A stretch of 64,000 bases of DNA. Source: Platynereis dumerilii (lineage: Eukaryota > Annelida > Polychaeta > Phyllodocida > Nereididae). The number at the start of each line of letters is the position of its first letter. Within the stretch, counting starts at the first letter, position 1. The stretch spans positions 62,001-126,000 of the forward strand of contig JAPTHN010000039.1 in assembly GCA_026936325.1 (NCBI GenBank), in the 5' to 3' direction. Positions 49,052 through 62,040 of this stretch are shown piece after piece. Position numbers and translations under genes: made by a program. Under the pieces are notes generated by a model, which saw nothing but the letters and a program-made list of their open reading frames with translations, did not search any database and had not been told where the DNA came from.

Positions 49052-49113
49052 AAATGTTTCACTAACTTTGTTGCCATATTGTTGTAAAATATAAAAACTA
49101 CAGAGAAAAGCAT

Positions 49114-49119
49114 AATAAA
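49114..49119 (+). terminator. Poly(A) signal AATAAA
   Basis: Canonical hexamer downstream of the FkbM-like stop codon, placed as expected for a short 3' UTR. Confidence 0.65.
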
Positions 49120-50030
49120 GGCGAAACAGACATCATGGACAGTCATGGAATGAAATTACTTCTTGATAAAAGATTGACAAAATGATAATCTAAAGCAGAT
49201 CCAAAGCAATTGTTAATCTGTTGTTTTGTGTCCTTCAATTTGGCTTCAAATGTCGTACAGCCATGGCCGTTGGTTTTCACTCAGCTGCTATTCTTCACCA
49301 TGGTTAGGGTGGTCCACATTTCAATGGGAAAAATCAAATCTCCTAAAACCCCCAATTTGAAAGTGGAAATTGATAACCAAACAAGTAAAACAAACACGTG
49401 CAAAATTTCAGCCAAATCGGTTAAGATTTAGAGGTAGCACAAAGCCCTAGAAGTTTATAATGTAATTCCTCATTTGTGCAACTGAAAAATTGGTCAATTT
49501 CCCAGATCTTTCTCAGAATTGAATGTTTTTTCCTGATTTTTTAGTACATGATAAAATTGGCATGGCAAAGTCATATCTGGTGGTTATCTTTATTTATTAT
49601 TCATAGTAAGTGAAATATTTGCCTGTTTTCATAAAAAAAGGCTTGATAATTAACCTATGTAAAATCTATGCTGACCTGCTACGAAACGTTGGAAGTCAGA
49701 AAGAATATCAGGACTGGATAGGGCATCCGGGACATACTGAAAAAAAGGTTACTTGATCAAAATAATATTCCGTTATAGCAAGATTTGCAAATACTGATGA
49801 TTTTGAGGTGTGCCAATGGCAATCGCATGTTAAACTTCAGCAGCTTTGTGCCATCTCTAAATATTAATTGATTTTGCTGAAATGTTTACGCAGTACCTTC
49901 TATCCATATAAGATCCAAATGCAAGATTCAAATATGGGAAATTCTGAAGAAAGTGTTTTTGGACCACAATAACCATGGTGCTATCATTGTAACAGGCTGT
50001 TTGTTGGAAAATTGTTTTAAAATAGCTATA
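49120..50030. other. No gene recognised
   Basis: AT-rich sequence with short chance frames. Confidence 0.45.
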
Positions 50031-50956
50031 GGGGAGACCGGGGTAAGTTGTGCCGCGGGGTAAGTTGTGCCACCCACTCTTGGGGTTAAATGAAGAACTG
50101 GGCAAAGAAGGCAATGCCACCCATATATACCCAATTGGTCAACATCATCAGGCACCAAGAAAAAATCTACCAAATATAATGGTATGAAAAGCTACACTAA
50201 TAAATTCAATATTGTTGCTGAAAACTTGAAGTGCCGAGGACTGACATTCTGGTTTCTCAGTCATTTGGTATTTGTAATAAGATGATGTCCCTCTGGTTGG
50301 ATGGAGTTAAGAATTATATCTAGACATTTCTTTTGTTAGATTTCATTTTGCATTGTTTGTTTATTTTTGACAACCGGTTTCATCCAGAAAATCAATTTGG
50401 GGTAAGTTGTGCCGTTTTGATTGGGGTGAGTTGTGCCAATGGTATGACATAGGAATTAATATTTTATTCATCTTTTTTTGTCTTAAATTTACGCAAGGCC
50501 TAAAAATGTTGTGAAATAACTTACACTGAAAGGAACACATGTTAAAAGAGTTATAACACCATCTAAACAATAAATAATTCTGGTTTTTTCAGCACTTTTA
50601 ATTTGTGTATAAAATGGCTCATGTAACATGTCAGTCATATGTTAAAGACATGATTCAAATGATCTATCTGAAGAAACGGGTGAAATGCAAGACTTGTTTG
50701 GAATAAATTAGGCGGCACAACTTACCCCGTCACGCGGCACAACTTACCCTGGCACCGGGGCAAGTTGTGCCACTTGACCTACTTTTTTCAAATGCCTGCC
50801 ATGACCTTCCCAATGGTCTGGCTGCCCTGAAACTTTGGTTAATTCTGGCCAACGTATTATATTTTGATGTCTGATTTTCAGATTGCATGATTAAGCTTTG
50901 GTTTTTCGGAAAATCAGCCTGACGAAAAAAATGGCACAACTTACCCCGGTCTCCCC
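50031..50956. mobile_element. Phrase element B (926 bp, TA target, phrase GGGGTAAGTTGTGCC)
   Basis: TIR GGGGAGACCGGGGTAAGTTG on both ends, flanked by TA. The phrase occurs twice at the left end and twice near 50398-50438. The inverse GGCACAACTTACCCC occurs at about 50712-50748 (twice), followed by one direct copy, and at the right end. The first 15 terminal bases equal those of element A, but the phrase is different. Confidence 0.92.
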
Positions 50957-51109
50957 TATGATGTGCACCAGAATAGTAACACTTATATGCATATATGCTT
51001 TTGCGATCACCACATTATCATATCACCAACTTTCTCTGACTAGAAATGTTATGTTCATTGTAGTTTACTCTCCCACAGCTTTTTATTTTTATTTTTCCTT
51101 CCGCAACGC

Positions 51110-51434
51110 TTAGGGGGAGATCATTTAATATCTGTTGGGGTAAAAGAGGGTGTTTGGAGTTTTTGAAATAAATAATTTTTTTCTCTGTTTTGGTGAATTC
51201 TTCCTGCGCAGTCGCGAAATAAAAAATGATATATGCCAGGGGTATTTCTTAATAAGGCGTTGCATGATTTAGAAATGATTATTCAGGGACTTTGCATGCT
51301 TGAAATGAATAAATATTGCCGCTGTCAAAGTTAAATTAATAATTGTCTGCTGAGGAAAACTCAACCCCCCTCATGAAAGTTAAATGGTCGGAAAACTCAA
51401 CCCCCCTCATGAAAGTTAAATGGTCGGCCCCTTA
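51110..51434. mobile_element. MITE, TAAGGGGC family (325 bp)
   Basis: Left TTAGGGGGAGATCATTTAA; right inverted TTAAGGGGCCGACCATTTAA. The inner part has GTTTGGAGTTTTTGAAATAA and its counterpart. The right end holds a recent 38-bp tandem duplication (51353-51428). Confidence 0.75.
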
Positions 51435-51905
51435 AAGATCACACGTGGAAGATACCTACTGAAGTGTAACTAATATCCGTTTCAAGCAGTAGTAAATGAA
51501 TTTATGAATGGGACTAAAATTTGTTTTCGCAGTTTTCCTTTGTTTTTGCTGTGTTTCATTATTTGCATTTCATTTTGGTTTGACGTTGAGCTCCTGTGTC
51601 TCATTGGTAAGCACAATTGCACCATACATCATGCACCTGAGAATAATAAAAACAAAAGTTGTTTTTGCTAATTATGCCATTTATCAAGCTCATTTATTTT
51701 GCCGACAAAATAGTATTGAAATGTGGACTTTTTAGTTTTCTCTGAGATAAAAGCAAAATTAAATTGTGACCAAAAGCTCATGGCAGAGAAGTCACGAGTC
51801 AACTTCAGTAATCCGAAAAAAAATGGTAACATTATTAAGTTTTCAGGTATTTGATGTGACATACAACATGCACCATGACAATCTTCAGCTTATTCCCAGA
51901 AGGTA

Positions 51906-54307
51906 CAGTGGGTTGAAAAAGTATACACCCCCCTGGAGGAGTCATATCTTCCGTCAGAAATGCATCATCAATTATGTGAATGATTATCAATATTTTTTAA
52001 GCAGTTAGTGCTGTTTTAAGTAATTTTTTAGAAACTTCCTTCTTCTGTAGACTGGTCCAAAATATGTATTCTAGGTGCCAGTTTCGCCTGCCATACAAAT
52101 TTGGAACCAGCTTCTCAGATTAATGAGAACATTTCAAGGAAATGAGCTGGACAAGTGTATACTTACCCTGATAGCACATAATTAAGACACTTTCCAGTTT
52201 GATATCTTTGATAGAACTAGAAAATGAGTATGATCCAAATTTTTGATAATTTTCATATAATATCACAAATTGGGAGACGAGAAAAAATATCGCTTAAACT
52301 TGATTGACCAATTGTCAAATCGCACCTACTTTATATTTATAGCTAATAGAACCATACATGGATAATGGCATTATTGAAAACACAATTTAAAAGACACTAG
52401 ACATCAAATGGGAGAGGGCCAAAACAAAGCATCGCTGCAGGTTCCTATGACCATATATGTATTTTCAAATTCTGTTGCAGCTACTGAAGTGAAACTTTTT
52501 CTGGGTTGTATCAGGGTGTAAAGTCCAGGCCCTTATTAACATTTATATAAAGGAATTATGTATCAAATATGTTTTTATATTAAGATTGAACTTAGTCAGA
52601 TTTATGTATTATATATTTCTTGTAAAATCATGATTACAAATCATGATTATATCAAAGAAGGTTTAATTGAACATACTGACCAGAGACCAGATAGAATATC
52701 AATTTAACATTAAAATGCAGTTTATATAAATTAAATTGTGCTTTAACATGTAGCTAAGCTTGTAGGAAGCCCCAGATGGTCTGGATATTTAAGGGCACAA
52801 TTTAATCCTCAAACAAGACATTAGTGAGCAGGAAATATATTTTAAACATAAAACTACTAGAGTAAAATGCAATAGTACTGCTGTATATTTATGCAGGGAC
52901 TTTGCTTAATGCAAGCCCTTATCTAACAGCCCACCTGTATGTATTTAGCAATTAGGGTGTCTTTGTCTTTTGAGCTCATGTGTCAATTGGGGCCACAGAA
53001 AATGCCTTGCTCTTTAGAAATGCCACTTTAATCTTTTACCCTTAAGTTAGAAATCCCTAAAATTGACACAATAGTTTGCAATTGCATTGTTAGAGATTTT
53101 AAGCTTATTGTATTGTGAAGCCCATTGTCTGTGTGTAGCTTGGTCTCTGGAACAGTCACTGTTGTAAGATAATTTATGCAGATATGCATCAATGAACACT
53201 TTAGACAATTGGATGAGCATTGATCAACTAACTAACATGTTGAATCTGATTGGTTCAGCCCTGAAGGGGCTGGACAAATTGCTGAATTGTTGTTAGGCCT
53301 AGTTTTGGGAATAAACAGCATTCTATGTTTTGAGCTCTTTGGAGTGGGACCTTACTTACTGACTTTGTCTTGCCTTGAAACATAGTGAACATTACTTTAT
53401 CAACAATTTGGATTACTGGATTATGGTGAGGCTGTGGTAAAGCCTAACAAAGTGGAAGTTTTGTGAAGTTAACTTGTCTTTTGAAATAGGTAGATGTCAT
53501 AGGCCAGGGATCAGGGATAGATCCTGGAATTGTTGCAAGGATAGCAACAGGTAGAATAGGAAGATCTCAAGATCTGTAAATGATGTCTCAGTTGAGCGAA
53601 GCCTGCTAAAAGGCTGTTGACACCTCAGACTTTATCATATTTGATAAAACAGCCTTTGGAAAGCTGTAATGAGTCTGCAGAGGGTAGACGTGTCAAGGGG
53701 GTGTCCCTGCCTGTCCAGCCCTTTTCTTGATTTTTGGGGGCTTCCCAAGGAAAGAGTATCCCAACACCTTTTGTCAGATACAAATGTCAGTTCATTCTGA
53801 CACTGCTCTGGGGGATGCTGATGTGTAATTAGGGCTCAAAATATTTTTTGTTCCCCATTCAACCTCTAAAATTCTCAAATACAGCTTATGGACATCATTA
53901 GACATCTGTTTCATTTTCATATATAATTTTTTACAATTTTTATTTACAGTAGGTTGACTTTGTGATATTGTCAATCCACAGTAGACCACAAAAAAATGTT
54001 AAAAACCAATCAGAGATCATCTATTTATATCATAATTTTACCTTTTCAGGTCAAAACGTCATTATTGTCACTGCAAAAACATCAACAACTTAAAAGGGGT
54101 GTATACTTTTGCAACAATGATTTTCAATGAATTATTTTTTTCTACTCGTCCATGACTTACCACCCAGAATTTCATGGTGAATACAGGTTACAAGAGAGGT
54201 CAGTATGAGCATGTAGAAGTATGAGAATGATGATGCATTTCTGACGGAAGATATAACAGAAAATCGGAAGACCCCTCCAGGGGGGTGTATACTTTTTCAA
54301 CCCACTG
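51906..54307. mobile_element. Tc1/mariner-like non-autonomous element (2.4 kb)
   Basis: Ends CAGTGGGTTGAAAAAGTATA in inverted orientation with TA at 51904-51905 and 54308-54309, the Tc1/mariner hallmark. Pairing continues (CACCCCCCTGGAGG, then TATCTTCCGTCAGAAATGCA) with a 16-base extra block in the right arm. There is no transposase frame. Its large interior includes an LTR-like stretch near 52.5-53.7 kb. Confidence 0.9.
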
Positions 54308-54787
54308 TATGTTGGAAAATCTTTCGAAAGAAAACATCTATTTCTTTGAATAAACCCATGGATATGCGCAAAGAAAAAAAAGAAAAGAAAAATATTATTT
54401 TGACATGGCATACCTTGGTACGACTTAGTATTGCCAGAGGTTGATCCCATGAATATGACCTCCAAAACTGGCAGCCACCCCTCAACCCCCTCAGTTGTTG
54501 TTAACTTTAGAAGAATTCTTGGCAAACAAGTAGGGTAAAAGTCACGCATCAGAGAATATTTATAATAATTATTGAACTTTGGACTCTTTTTTTATTTTTT
54601 ATGAATTTTCTTAGTAATATTTTTCCTAATGTCTTACACCAATGCTGTTTCTTAAGTTTCTTTTTTGCTCAGTTGTCACGATGTGGATTGATATGCAAGA
54701 TATCAGTCAAGCTATTTTCCAAATGACATATATTACCAATCGAGGGATAAGGGCGGTAATAGTAACAGTAATTATTCATTTCAAATA

Positions 54788-55629
54788 GGGGAGAGCGGGG
54801 CACCATGAGCCATGGCCCCTACAAAACAAACGGTGTGATAGAACTGCTCGATAGGAAGACCATATATATTCCTTTATTAGTGTAGAACTAGCTAGGGTAG
54901 CAATCATAATCTTTCTTTTCAATGCAGGACCAAGAATTGAAAAAATACTTTTGACCAGTGAATTTCAGTGAAAAGTAAAATATTGGGCAGTGGAACTTTT
55001 TCTGCTGGTACTTTAACTATTTCCGGCAGCTTCATAAAACTTAGTCTTCTAAGAGAACGTAAGGCATGTGCTAGGATGATGTCATAACATTGATACTACG
55101 ATAAACTAGAAAATTGTGATATGCACTAATAGATGAAATTATAAATGGGGCACCATGAGAAACTTGGAGAGAGGGCACCATGAAGTTTCAATGTACAATG
55201 AAAGCTGAATTTAACTACAACTCTACTGTTGTAAGTCCAGAACTATATAGTGCAAGACATCAGCAGCTGTTTAGTAGGACACATTAGTCTATTTTCATAG
55301 AGAAACATGCAAAATCCATCTGATAAATATTGTAGTATGTGCCAAGGGGAAATTTCAAGTAAAACATCTGGTTTATGAGGTATCAGTTCTTTCAGTTGAA
55401 TGAGAAGGATATTACATGTATGTAAACAGCCCCCTATCCCATGGCTCATGGTGCCCCAGGGTCGCGGCACGATGAGCCGCTTGACTACTTTTTTTAAAGA
55501 CAATGTTTTGAATATTTAGGAATGAAGAATATAATGTAACAACACTGAATGTTGTGGCCAAGAGGTCTTGCTATGATTATATAAAGCAACCAGCCGTTTT
55601 ACCATTGAAATGTTAGTCCCGCTCTCCCC
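54788..55629. mobile_element. Phrase element C (842 bp, TA target, phrase GGGGCACCATGAGCC)
   Basis: Ends GGGGAGAGCGGGGCACCATG and, inverted, GGGGAGAGCGGGACTAAC, flanked by TA. The phrase GGGGCACCATGAG recurs near 55146 and 55175. The inverse GGCTCATGGTGCCCC lies at about 55442, followed by a direct variant. No coding capacity. Confidence 0.9.
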
Positions 55630-55631
55630 TA

Positions 55632-56868
55632 AATAACACACTCGTGGGCACAGAGGACTCAGGGTATCTAATTTAACTCATGTAGTACAGTTCAAAATAC
55701 CACCATATAATTATTTAAGTTAGTGTCAAGACTCACCATAAAGTGAATCAAGGAGAATAATCATCTTCTTCAATTACCACTTGATTGTTCAACTTTGTTT
55801 CATTGTTTATTCCTGATGATAGAATGATCAATATTTATATATCATTACATGGATTGTGTTGTATTGACTTGACTATTCTCCCTGCCTGCCCATATTTTAG
55901 CGGCCCGAGGGAAAAAATATGGGCTAGCAGAGATAATACAAGGGTCAATGCAAAAATAATCCATGTTATAATGTTTTTATTCCATGACCACTGAAAATAA
56001 ATATATAGTTCTTGAATCTTGACTTAGAAAAAAAATTTTTTTTAGCCGAATGAATGCTTTTTTTTCACTATCTTTCTTAAGTAAATCTCTAACTTTCTTT
56101 AAAAATATGAAAACTACTTAATTTTTCCAATAAATGCAAAATGGTGATACTTTTAGAATGTCAAACTGGCAAATAAAGAAACACATTTTTTAATAGGCAG
56201 TTAAGTGCATTGTCATTTTTGTGCAAGCAAACATAAACAAGCAGGTAGATTTGACCAAGAGGGAAAATATGAAGGAAAATACAAGGGAAGTTACGAGGGA
56301 TAATATGAAAAGCCGTGAAATAACAGTTTGACCTAATTTAATTAAATAGAAATGTACATTGTAATTTAATTAAATAGAAAGGTACATTGTACAGGAGTTA
56401 TCTTCCTGGGCAGTTTTGGTGTTATTAGGGACAGTACATGGCTAGTCATGGAATAGTAAAGGATTATTTCATGGGCGTTTGTCAACAGCATATAAATTCC
56501 CACTGCCAAATCGATTCCAGTTTCAGCAGCAGACAGAAATAAAAATTTCATTCCATTTTCTGTTTCTTGAGATTGCCATGAACCCACAGGGTCTCATCCA
56601 CTATGAAGGTTACCATCTTAGTCTATATCTGACACAGCCAAGATCAAGAACCAAAATATCTGAGGTGCAAGATGGGCATTATCCAAGATGGGCATTATCC
56701 TGACCTGGACGTGATTTTTTTTTGGGGGGGGGGGGGGTTCCAGAAAATGTAGGTGGAGGAGTTGGGGTATTGCAGGCAGAACACATACATGACATAAACT
56801 GTTGATGTAACATGACTTGGTATTGCTATAATTGGTATGTAATGATAATCACATCTGGTAAGGGACTG
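55632..56868. other. No gene; one imperfect palindrome
   Basis: At about 55863-55955 TGCCTGCCCATATTTT faces AAAATATGGGCTAGCA with weaker pairing outside, possibly a small palindromic MITE. A long G run lies at 56715-56740. Confidence 0.45.
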
Positions 56869-56870
56869 TT

Positions 56871-58221
56871 CAGAATTTATGACTGGGGTGGGATGTTTGC
56901 CAGAACTTTCAATCAGAAATTGATACCCCCTCCTCGCAGGTTTTTAGGACCCCACACTTAAGTTTCATGCGTATTTTTAGTACCCCCCCCTCGACATGTC
57001 CCCTTGGGCAATCATGCTTACAGATTCATGACTTTTTCGTGCAAAAAAAGTGTGGCTTACCTGAGTGTATACGTCTCCTAAGGCATTTTTGTTTTGTTTA
57101 AATTTCTTAAAGTATTGTGATAATATGGGGCGAATAGGAACAAAATTGGAACATTTTCTGTCCCAGCATGGACACTAATCATCTCAGAAATTTAAATTTA
57201 CTGGCAAACTGTGTCTAGACTGCAGGTATAACTTCCTCTTGAAGCCTTTTAAAAAGATACTCAAATTCTCAATGATTTAGGCCGAGAAAACCACTGTCCC
57301 TAGGGACACTCACTAATTTGCTTAAAGGCACACAATAGTGCAATTTTTTTATTGGTTGAGAGCTTCAGATGTACCATTTACAGAAACACGACAGTGATCC
57401 TTTTGAAATTCTCCCAAAGGAAACCCATGAAATAAATTATTTTAGTTACTGATTCTGGCCAAAATTTTGGCACAAGAAAAAGCGACACCTATAGGAAGAA
57501 ACTGAGCAAGTCGATAGGACTGGGTAATGAATAAACAAATAGATGACCTTTTATGACCTCTAGAAGTATGAAAGAATGGTGAGGCCTAGCTGTGAAATGT
57601 TTTATGAACAAAGGGATGAAACTTTAAAAGCTGACAGTATAAATTTGAGACAAACTGAAACTGTGGAATGTCTCGCAAACGCTTGTGATAAGGTCCATTG
57701 TGCAGCAAACTCCGCCCAACTGTCAATCATAAGAATAATTAATAAATTCTGGGGTACTGATTGGCTGGTTCTTGTCACTTTATTTGGCACTCCCTAGCTG
57801 TCTTGTCTAGGTGGGTTATATTTGTGAATTAACATTAGTAAACGTGCTTAACACAATAAAAATATTCTTGAATATTTCTGAAAATCAACTTCCTGTAAAA
57901 TAAGCAGTTTTTGAAAAAATTTATAAATTAACAAAAAGTATCAAAAAATGATGTTTTCTGCAAATTTTACCAATGATAATTAATTCTAGACTAAATCCAT
58001 AGTAGTACCTCCCCTTTCTTTTATTAAAATTTCATTTGACAATTAAACATGTTGTGAAAAATAAGTACCCCCCTAGAAACATGCGTAAAAATTGGTACCC
58101 TGTCGAGAAAAATTCCCATTGCCCTACGTCATGTGCAAAAAGGTGGTTCTCACTCAAGTGAAACCGTACAAACTACCACCCCCCTCAACCCAGTCGTAAA
58201 ATGTAATTCTGAATAATCCCT
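56871..58221. mobile_element. TA-target element I (1351 bp, ends AGGGACTGTTCAGAATTTA)
   Basis: Left AGGGACTGTTCAGAATTTA and right inverted AGGGATTATTCAGAATTACA, flanked by TA. Subterminal CATGCGTATTTTTAGTACCC at the left has related CATGCGTAAAAATTGGTACC at the right, with further CCCCCC runs. No transposase. Confidence 0.75.
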
Positions 58222-58223
58222 TA

Positions 58224-61080
58224 ATGTTCAGAGATGTGAAGCAATTCAGAGTCAGCTTGAGATCAATTGAAGCAATCAACAGTTTCATGTAAGTGTGAAA
58301 TACAACTGTTCACGAGGAAATGTTAGAGTTCATGTGGATCGCAGTTTGACAAGCATGTGTTAACAACTGCCGCAATACCAAGTTGGCCTTTGCAATTTAT
58401 TGGTCAACATTATGACATCATTTTTCCAGCAAACTTCACTTGCATGAAGCAAACTGAAACACTATGTACAGCTTGACCAATCACGTGGTGGGAGTTTCTG
58501 ATGTCAGACAAAAAATTTTGCAAATTTTTTTTTGTATCTACGTCTTAACCTGTAAGAATTCTTATATGTAAAAAGTTTGTTACAATTTAAGAATACTACC
58601 AAATTACTCAGAGTTCGAAGGTGAAACTTTTTCCGTGTAAAACGACATGGATACTTATGTAAACACTCTCAGAGCCCCTGACAAGTATCCCCTAGGTGTC
58701 TCTGCCATCGAGACCTGTTCAGAGACCCTAGTGGATCGCAAAATAAGTTAAATAACCTCGATCAGTCTTACGACATTGAGCTAAAATCTACCAACTTCTA
58801 ACTAATTTTCAGCTGAAATATACATATTTCCGCGTAGAACAAGCCAGTATCTTTACTTTGAAAATAGTTTCAAGTTTTTCTGAAGAAAAGTTCTCCCAGA
58901 AGCAGGGTTTTTGCAAACGAAGATTTATTGAAAATGTCGCTAAACTGGAGTAAAGATGCTCAGAAAAGAAGAAAGCACAGATTAAAAAAAAAGATTGTAA
59001 GTGAAGTAATGAGTATTTCGTTCATCTAAAATGAATGATACAAGTTTAAGGGGTACTCAAACGAAATATGTTGAAAGATTTACGAAATTGCAGAGGAAAA
59101 TTAGGGAAAGAATCTCTGAAGTTTTTAAATAAAGTAAGCACATATAATTGTTGGGAAAATGCAATTGTGCTGATAATATTTATGACTTTATACTATACTT
59201 ACAAATCTATTAATTCATGATCTAAAACTGCAAGTGGAATATTACTTAGAATCGACTGTGCCTTTAACTGTCATTTTACTTTTTTGCCTCTAATGGCTCC
59301 CATGCATCTGGGTTTGGACATAGAATAGGTACAGGAGGCAATAGAATGGTTGCAATAAAATGTTGCATTTGAAGTTTCAGGCTCCTTTCTATTTTTTTTC
59401 ATAGTTTGGCCAGCTGTGTCATCACAAGTATTTGAGTAAACTTCCAACATTTAACAAATTTGAAGAATATGGGTTCGGAGGCCAACACAGAGAAAAATAT
59501 TTAGGATACCTAGGTTCACAAAAGTTTTGGACCGTTTCAAACATGGCTCCAGAATGAAAATACCTGAAAATGGAGGGTATTATAAGACCTGGATGACCAA
59601 GTGGGCAATGACCTCTTTTTTTGATTTTTTTTCTGTGGCGTTGTTAGCTTATCATCAATTTGTGTTGCTAATTTGCAGGATGTGTCTCAATGCCTTCTTA
59701 TCTTTTGAATTTTTTTCTGGACGTAATCAGTGTCATTTGTTTCCATGTAATTTCTGCATATAAATATAACAAACTCTATATATATAAGCTAGCAAACAAA
59801 ACATGTTGTGCATGGCAATTGTTCGAATGAAGCATGGACAATTCATTTTATGAACAAAAATGTATGAATTACTTGGATTTCACAGGCTTTTCATACATGT
59901 AGTTCAGGCAAATTGTGGCTAGAAACATGCTTTTTTCATGGTCATCCATGGCCATTGGCATAATATGATATCCACGAAATTACCTAAAATAAGATGTATT
60001 GAGGGTCTCATCACCATATTGCATCAATGGGAACTTTAAGTATATATATGATTATTTTCAAGGATGGTTTTGACTGAAGTGGGTTGCATTTACTCAGCCA
60101 ATTTTTGGCCAGGAGCATGGAAGCCCTCTCTTCACAAATTGTAACTAACCAGGGGCACCCCATGATCTGTTATACCAATTATCTGTTATGCAGCAGGCGC
60201 CCAGCTGGCTGGCAGACTGTCAGCTTGGATGTTCCCAGCTGGCAAAGTTGTCAGCTGGGATCCAATTTTTGCCGTCCAACCGATGAATTTGCAGTCAGGT
60301 AATGAGAAAGCAGTTGAGGTGGCTGGCTGGGGAAAAAAAAGAAGATTTATATCAGCTGGCTGGTAGGTGCTGAATGATGCTTGGGCTTGCTGGCAACCCA
60401 GCTGGCAGCACAACAGATATTTTCTCCCAGTTGCATAACAAAAAGGAATCTAAGTGTCACAAAAGATGTGCAACCAGGAGCTTACACTGACATGGTCGTT
60501 ATAATAACATACGGTCGTGATGTGCCCCTGACTATTAGTGACTAACAAAGTGGCTAATACTTTTTTTCTGCACTGATTATGTCTAGTATCTGCATAGCTT
60601 TAAGCTAAGTCATAATTACTAAGAGGTAACCTTTGAAAATGACATAAATAAAGTGTAGCTTTTTTGGCGAATTTTACCGTTTATATAATCAGTACAGACA
60701 TAGGCCTACATCGTCCTTGTGTAGACAACATATACAAAGCTAAATACTAAATAGAGAATTGTTTTGCTTGTCCCCAAAGTCTGTAATTCATCTGGACAGA
60801 AAATAGGTCCCTTATGGCAAATATGTGAGCAGTGAGCCAGATGGTTCAAAACAAAAAAAGTGATTCAGACATCCCAAAATTATGATCCTGGCACTTTTTT
60901 CTCATCACGCGTGACTACCAAAACTGTTCGAAAAAAGAAACCAAAAATGTTCAAAAAAAAGATTTTTCCAAAAAAAAACCCCAAAAATGTTCGAAATGAA
61001 TGAAATTTTCACAAGGCAATTTTCAAGTATTTTACCATTTTAATTTTTTTGTGGTGAATGGAAAATGCAGCCTCTCAAAA
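58224..61080. other. No gene recognised
   Basis: AT-rich. Contains a CAGCTGGC-rich patch at 60186-60413 and an A-rich stretch with repeated AAAAATGTTCGAAA near 60930-61000. No supported coding region. Confidence 0.5.
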
Positions 61081-61225
61081 AGACAGCTTCACAACAGAAG
61101 CGGGCAGATTATCATAACTTAAACATCAAGCTTTGTCAGCTCAAAGGAATAGTAGAACCAAAACCAATGTCAACCATCTCACTCAATCATTAAAACCTGA
61201 CTCAAAATTCAACTTTAAGAGTGAA
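61081..61225. mobile_element. Partial palindromic MITE, CACTGTAAA family
   Basis: Only one arm is recognisable: TTATCATAACTTAAACATCA, AGCTTTGTCAGCTCAAA and CAACCATCTCACTCAATCAT, as in the right half of 10991-11198. Confidence 0.6.
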
Positions 61226-61689
61226 GTTAAGTTTGTGACTCTGTGTTAACTGGACTTGCATGTCTTGATTTCGATGGTGTAACTTTTATTCATGCAGTCA
61301 GAGCTGTCAGGGCGATCGCATGACCTGGCTGAGACACCTATCAAGGCTATGATAGAGTTTGAGCTTTAGTTGTGGCTCATGCAGCCCATAAAATAGCCTT
61401 TCGTGTGTGGTCAGGCTGAGTGGTCCCTGCAGCTGGTTAGTGCTGCCATTTGTCAATTTCAACAGAGGGCTTTTTTGTGACTGACAGAAAAGCCAGTACT
61501 ATTGTGAAGGGCCAGAGCGTAGAGGTCTAGCTACTTTCTCTGGATGGTTGTCCTGCACCTGTCCTCAATATCAAGGGAAACCATGTTATAATGTCCTTCT
61601 TTCTAGAGGTGCAATTCTTGTAATAAGTTTGTTGCGGGTTATGTTGGGTCGTTGGGTGACTTACTGAGCTTTTGCCAAGAACAGCTCTG

Positions 61690-62040
61690 CAAAAAATTAT
61701 TCTTTCACTGGTGAAACTCACCCAGAGAATCTACCCTAGACGAATCCCTCCATCGTTGCATATTATCATAAGATTTACGTCAGAGCGTCACTGCCAATCA
61801 GCGAGCAGTATTTCCGAGTGGTCAACATGTGGAACAGCTTACCAGAATCAATTGTCAATGCGAAAACAGTGAAATCTTTCGAAGGAAGACTAGACAAATG
61901 GTGGAATGATGTGGAATGGAAGTATGACGTTGACGCGGAGATAACCAACCGCCCAAGTAGCCGCCGTACACAGTATACCGAAGAGCTGACACCAGAGGCC
62001 GAACAGGCCTAATATAGTCAGAAGAGGACCTGTAAGTAAG
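61690..62040 (+). mobile_element. LINE ORF2 C-terminal fragment
   Basis: The frame around 61803-62012 reads EQYFRVVNMWNSLPESIVNA then KTVKSFEGRLDKWWNDVEWK. This is the FxxRVVxxWNxLPxxVVxA...TVxxFKxRLDKxW signature of LINE ORF2 ends. The upstream sequence is decayed. It is a different lineage from the LINE at 330. Confidence 0.75.

Noticed and set aside
54172-54549. Minus-strand 125-codon frame
   Set aside because: Runs across the end of the Tc1/mariner-like element and a low-complexity A/G tract, with no transposase motif.
57121-57165. TAATATGGGGCGAATAGGAAC as a half of a phrase element E
   Set aside because: Resembles the start of 30827-31757, but no partner end or phrase repeat follows; it lies within element I and may be chance.
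60186-60413. CAGCTGGC-rich patch as a structured repeat or coding exon
   Set aside because: Only short, imperfect, irregularly spaced CAGCTGGC words; frames on both strands are low-information.
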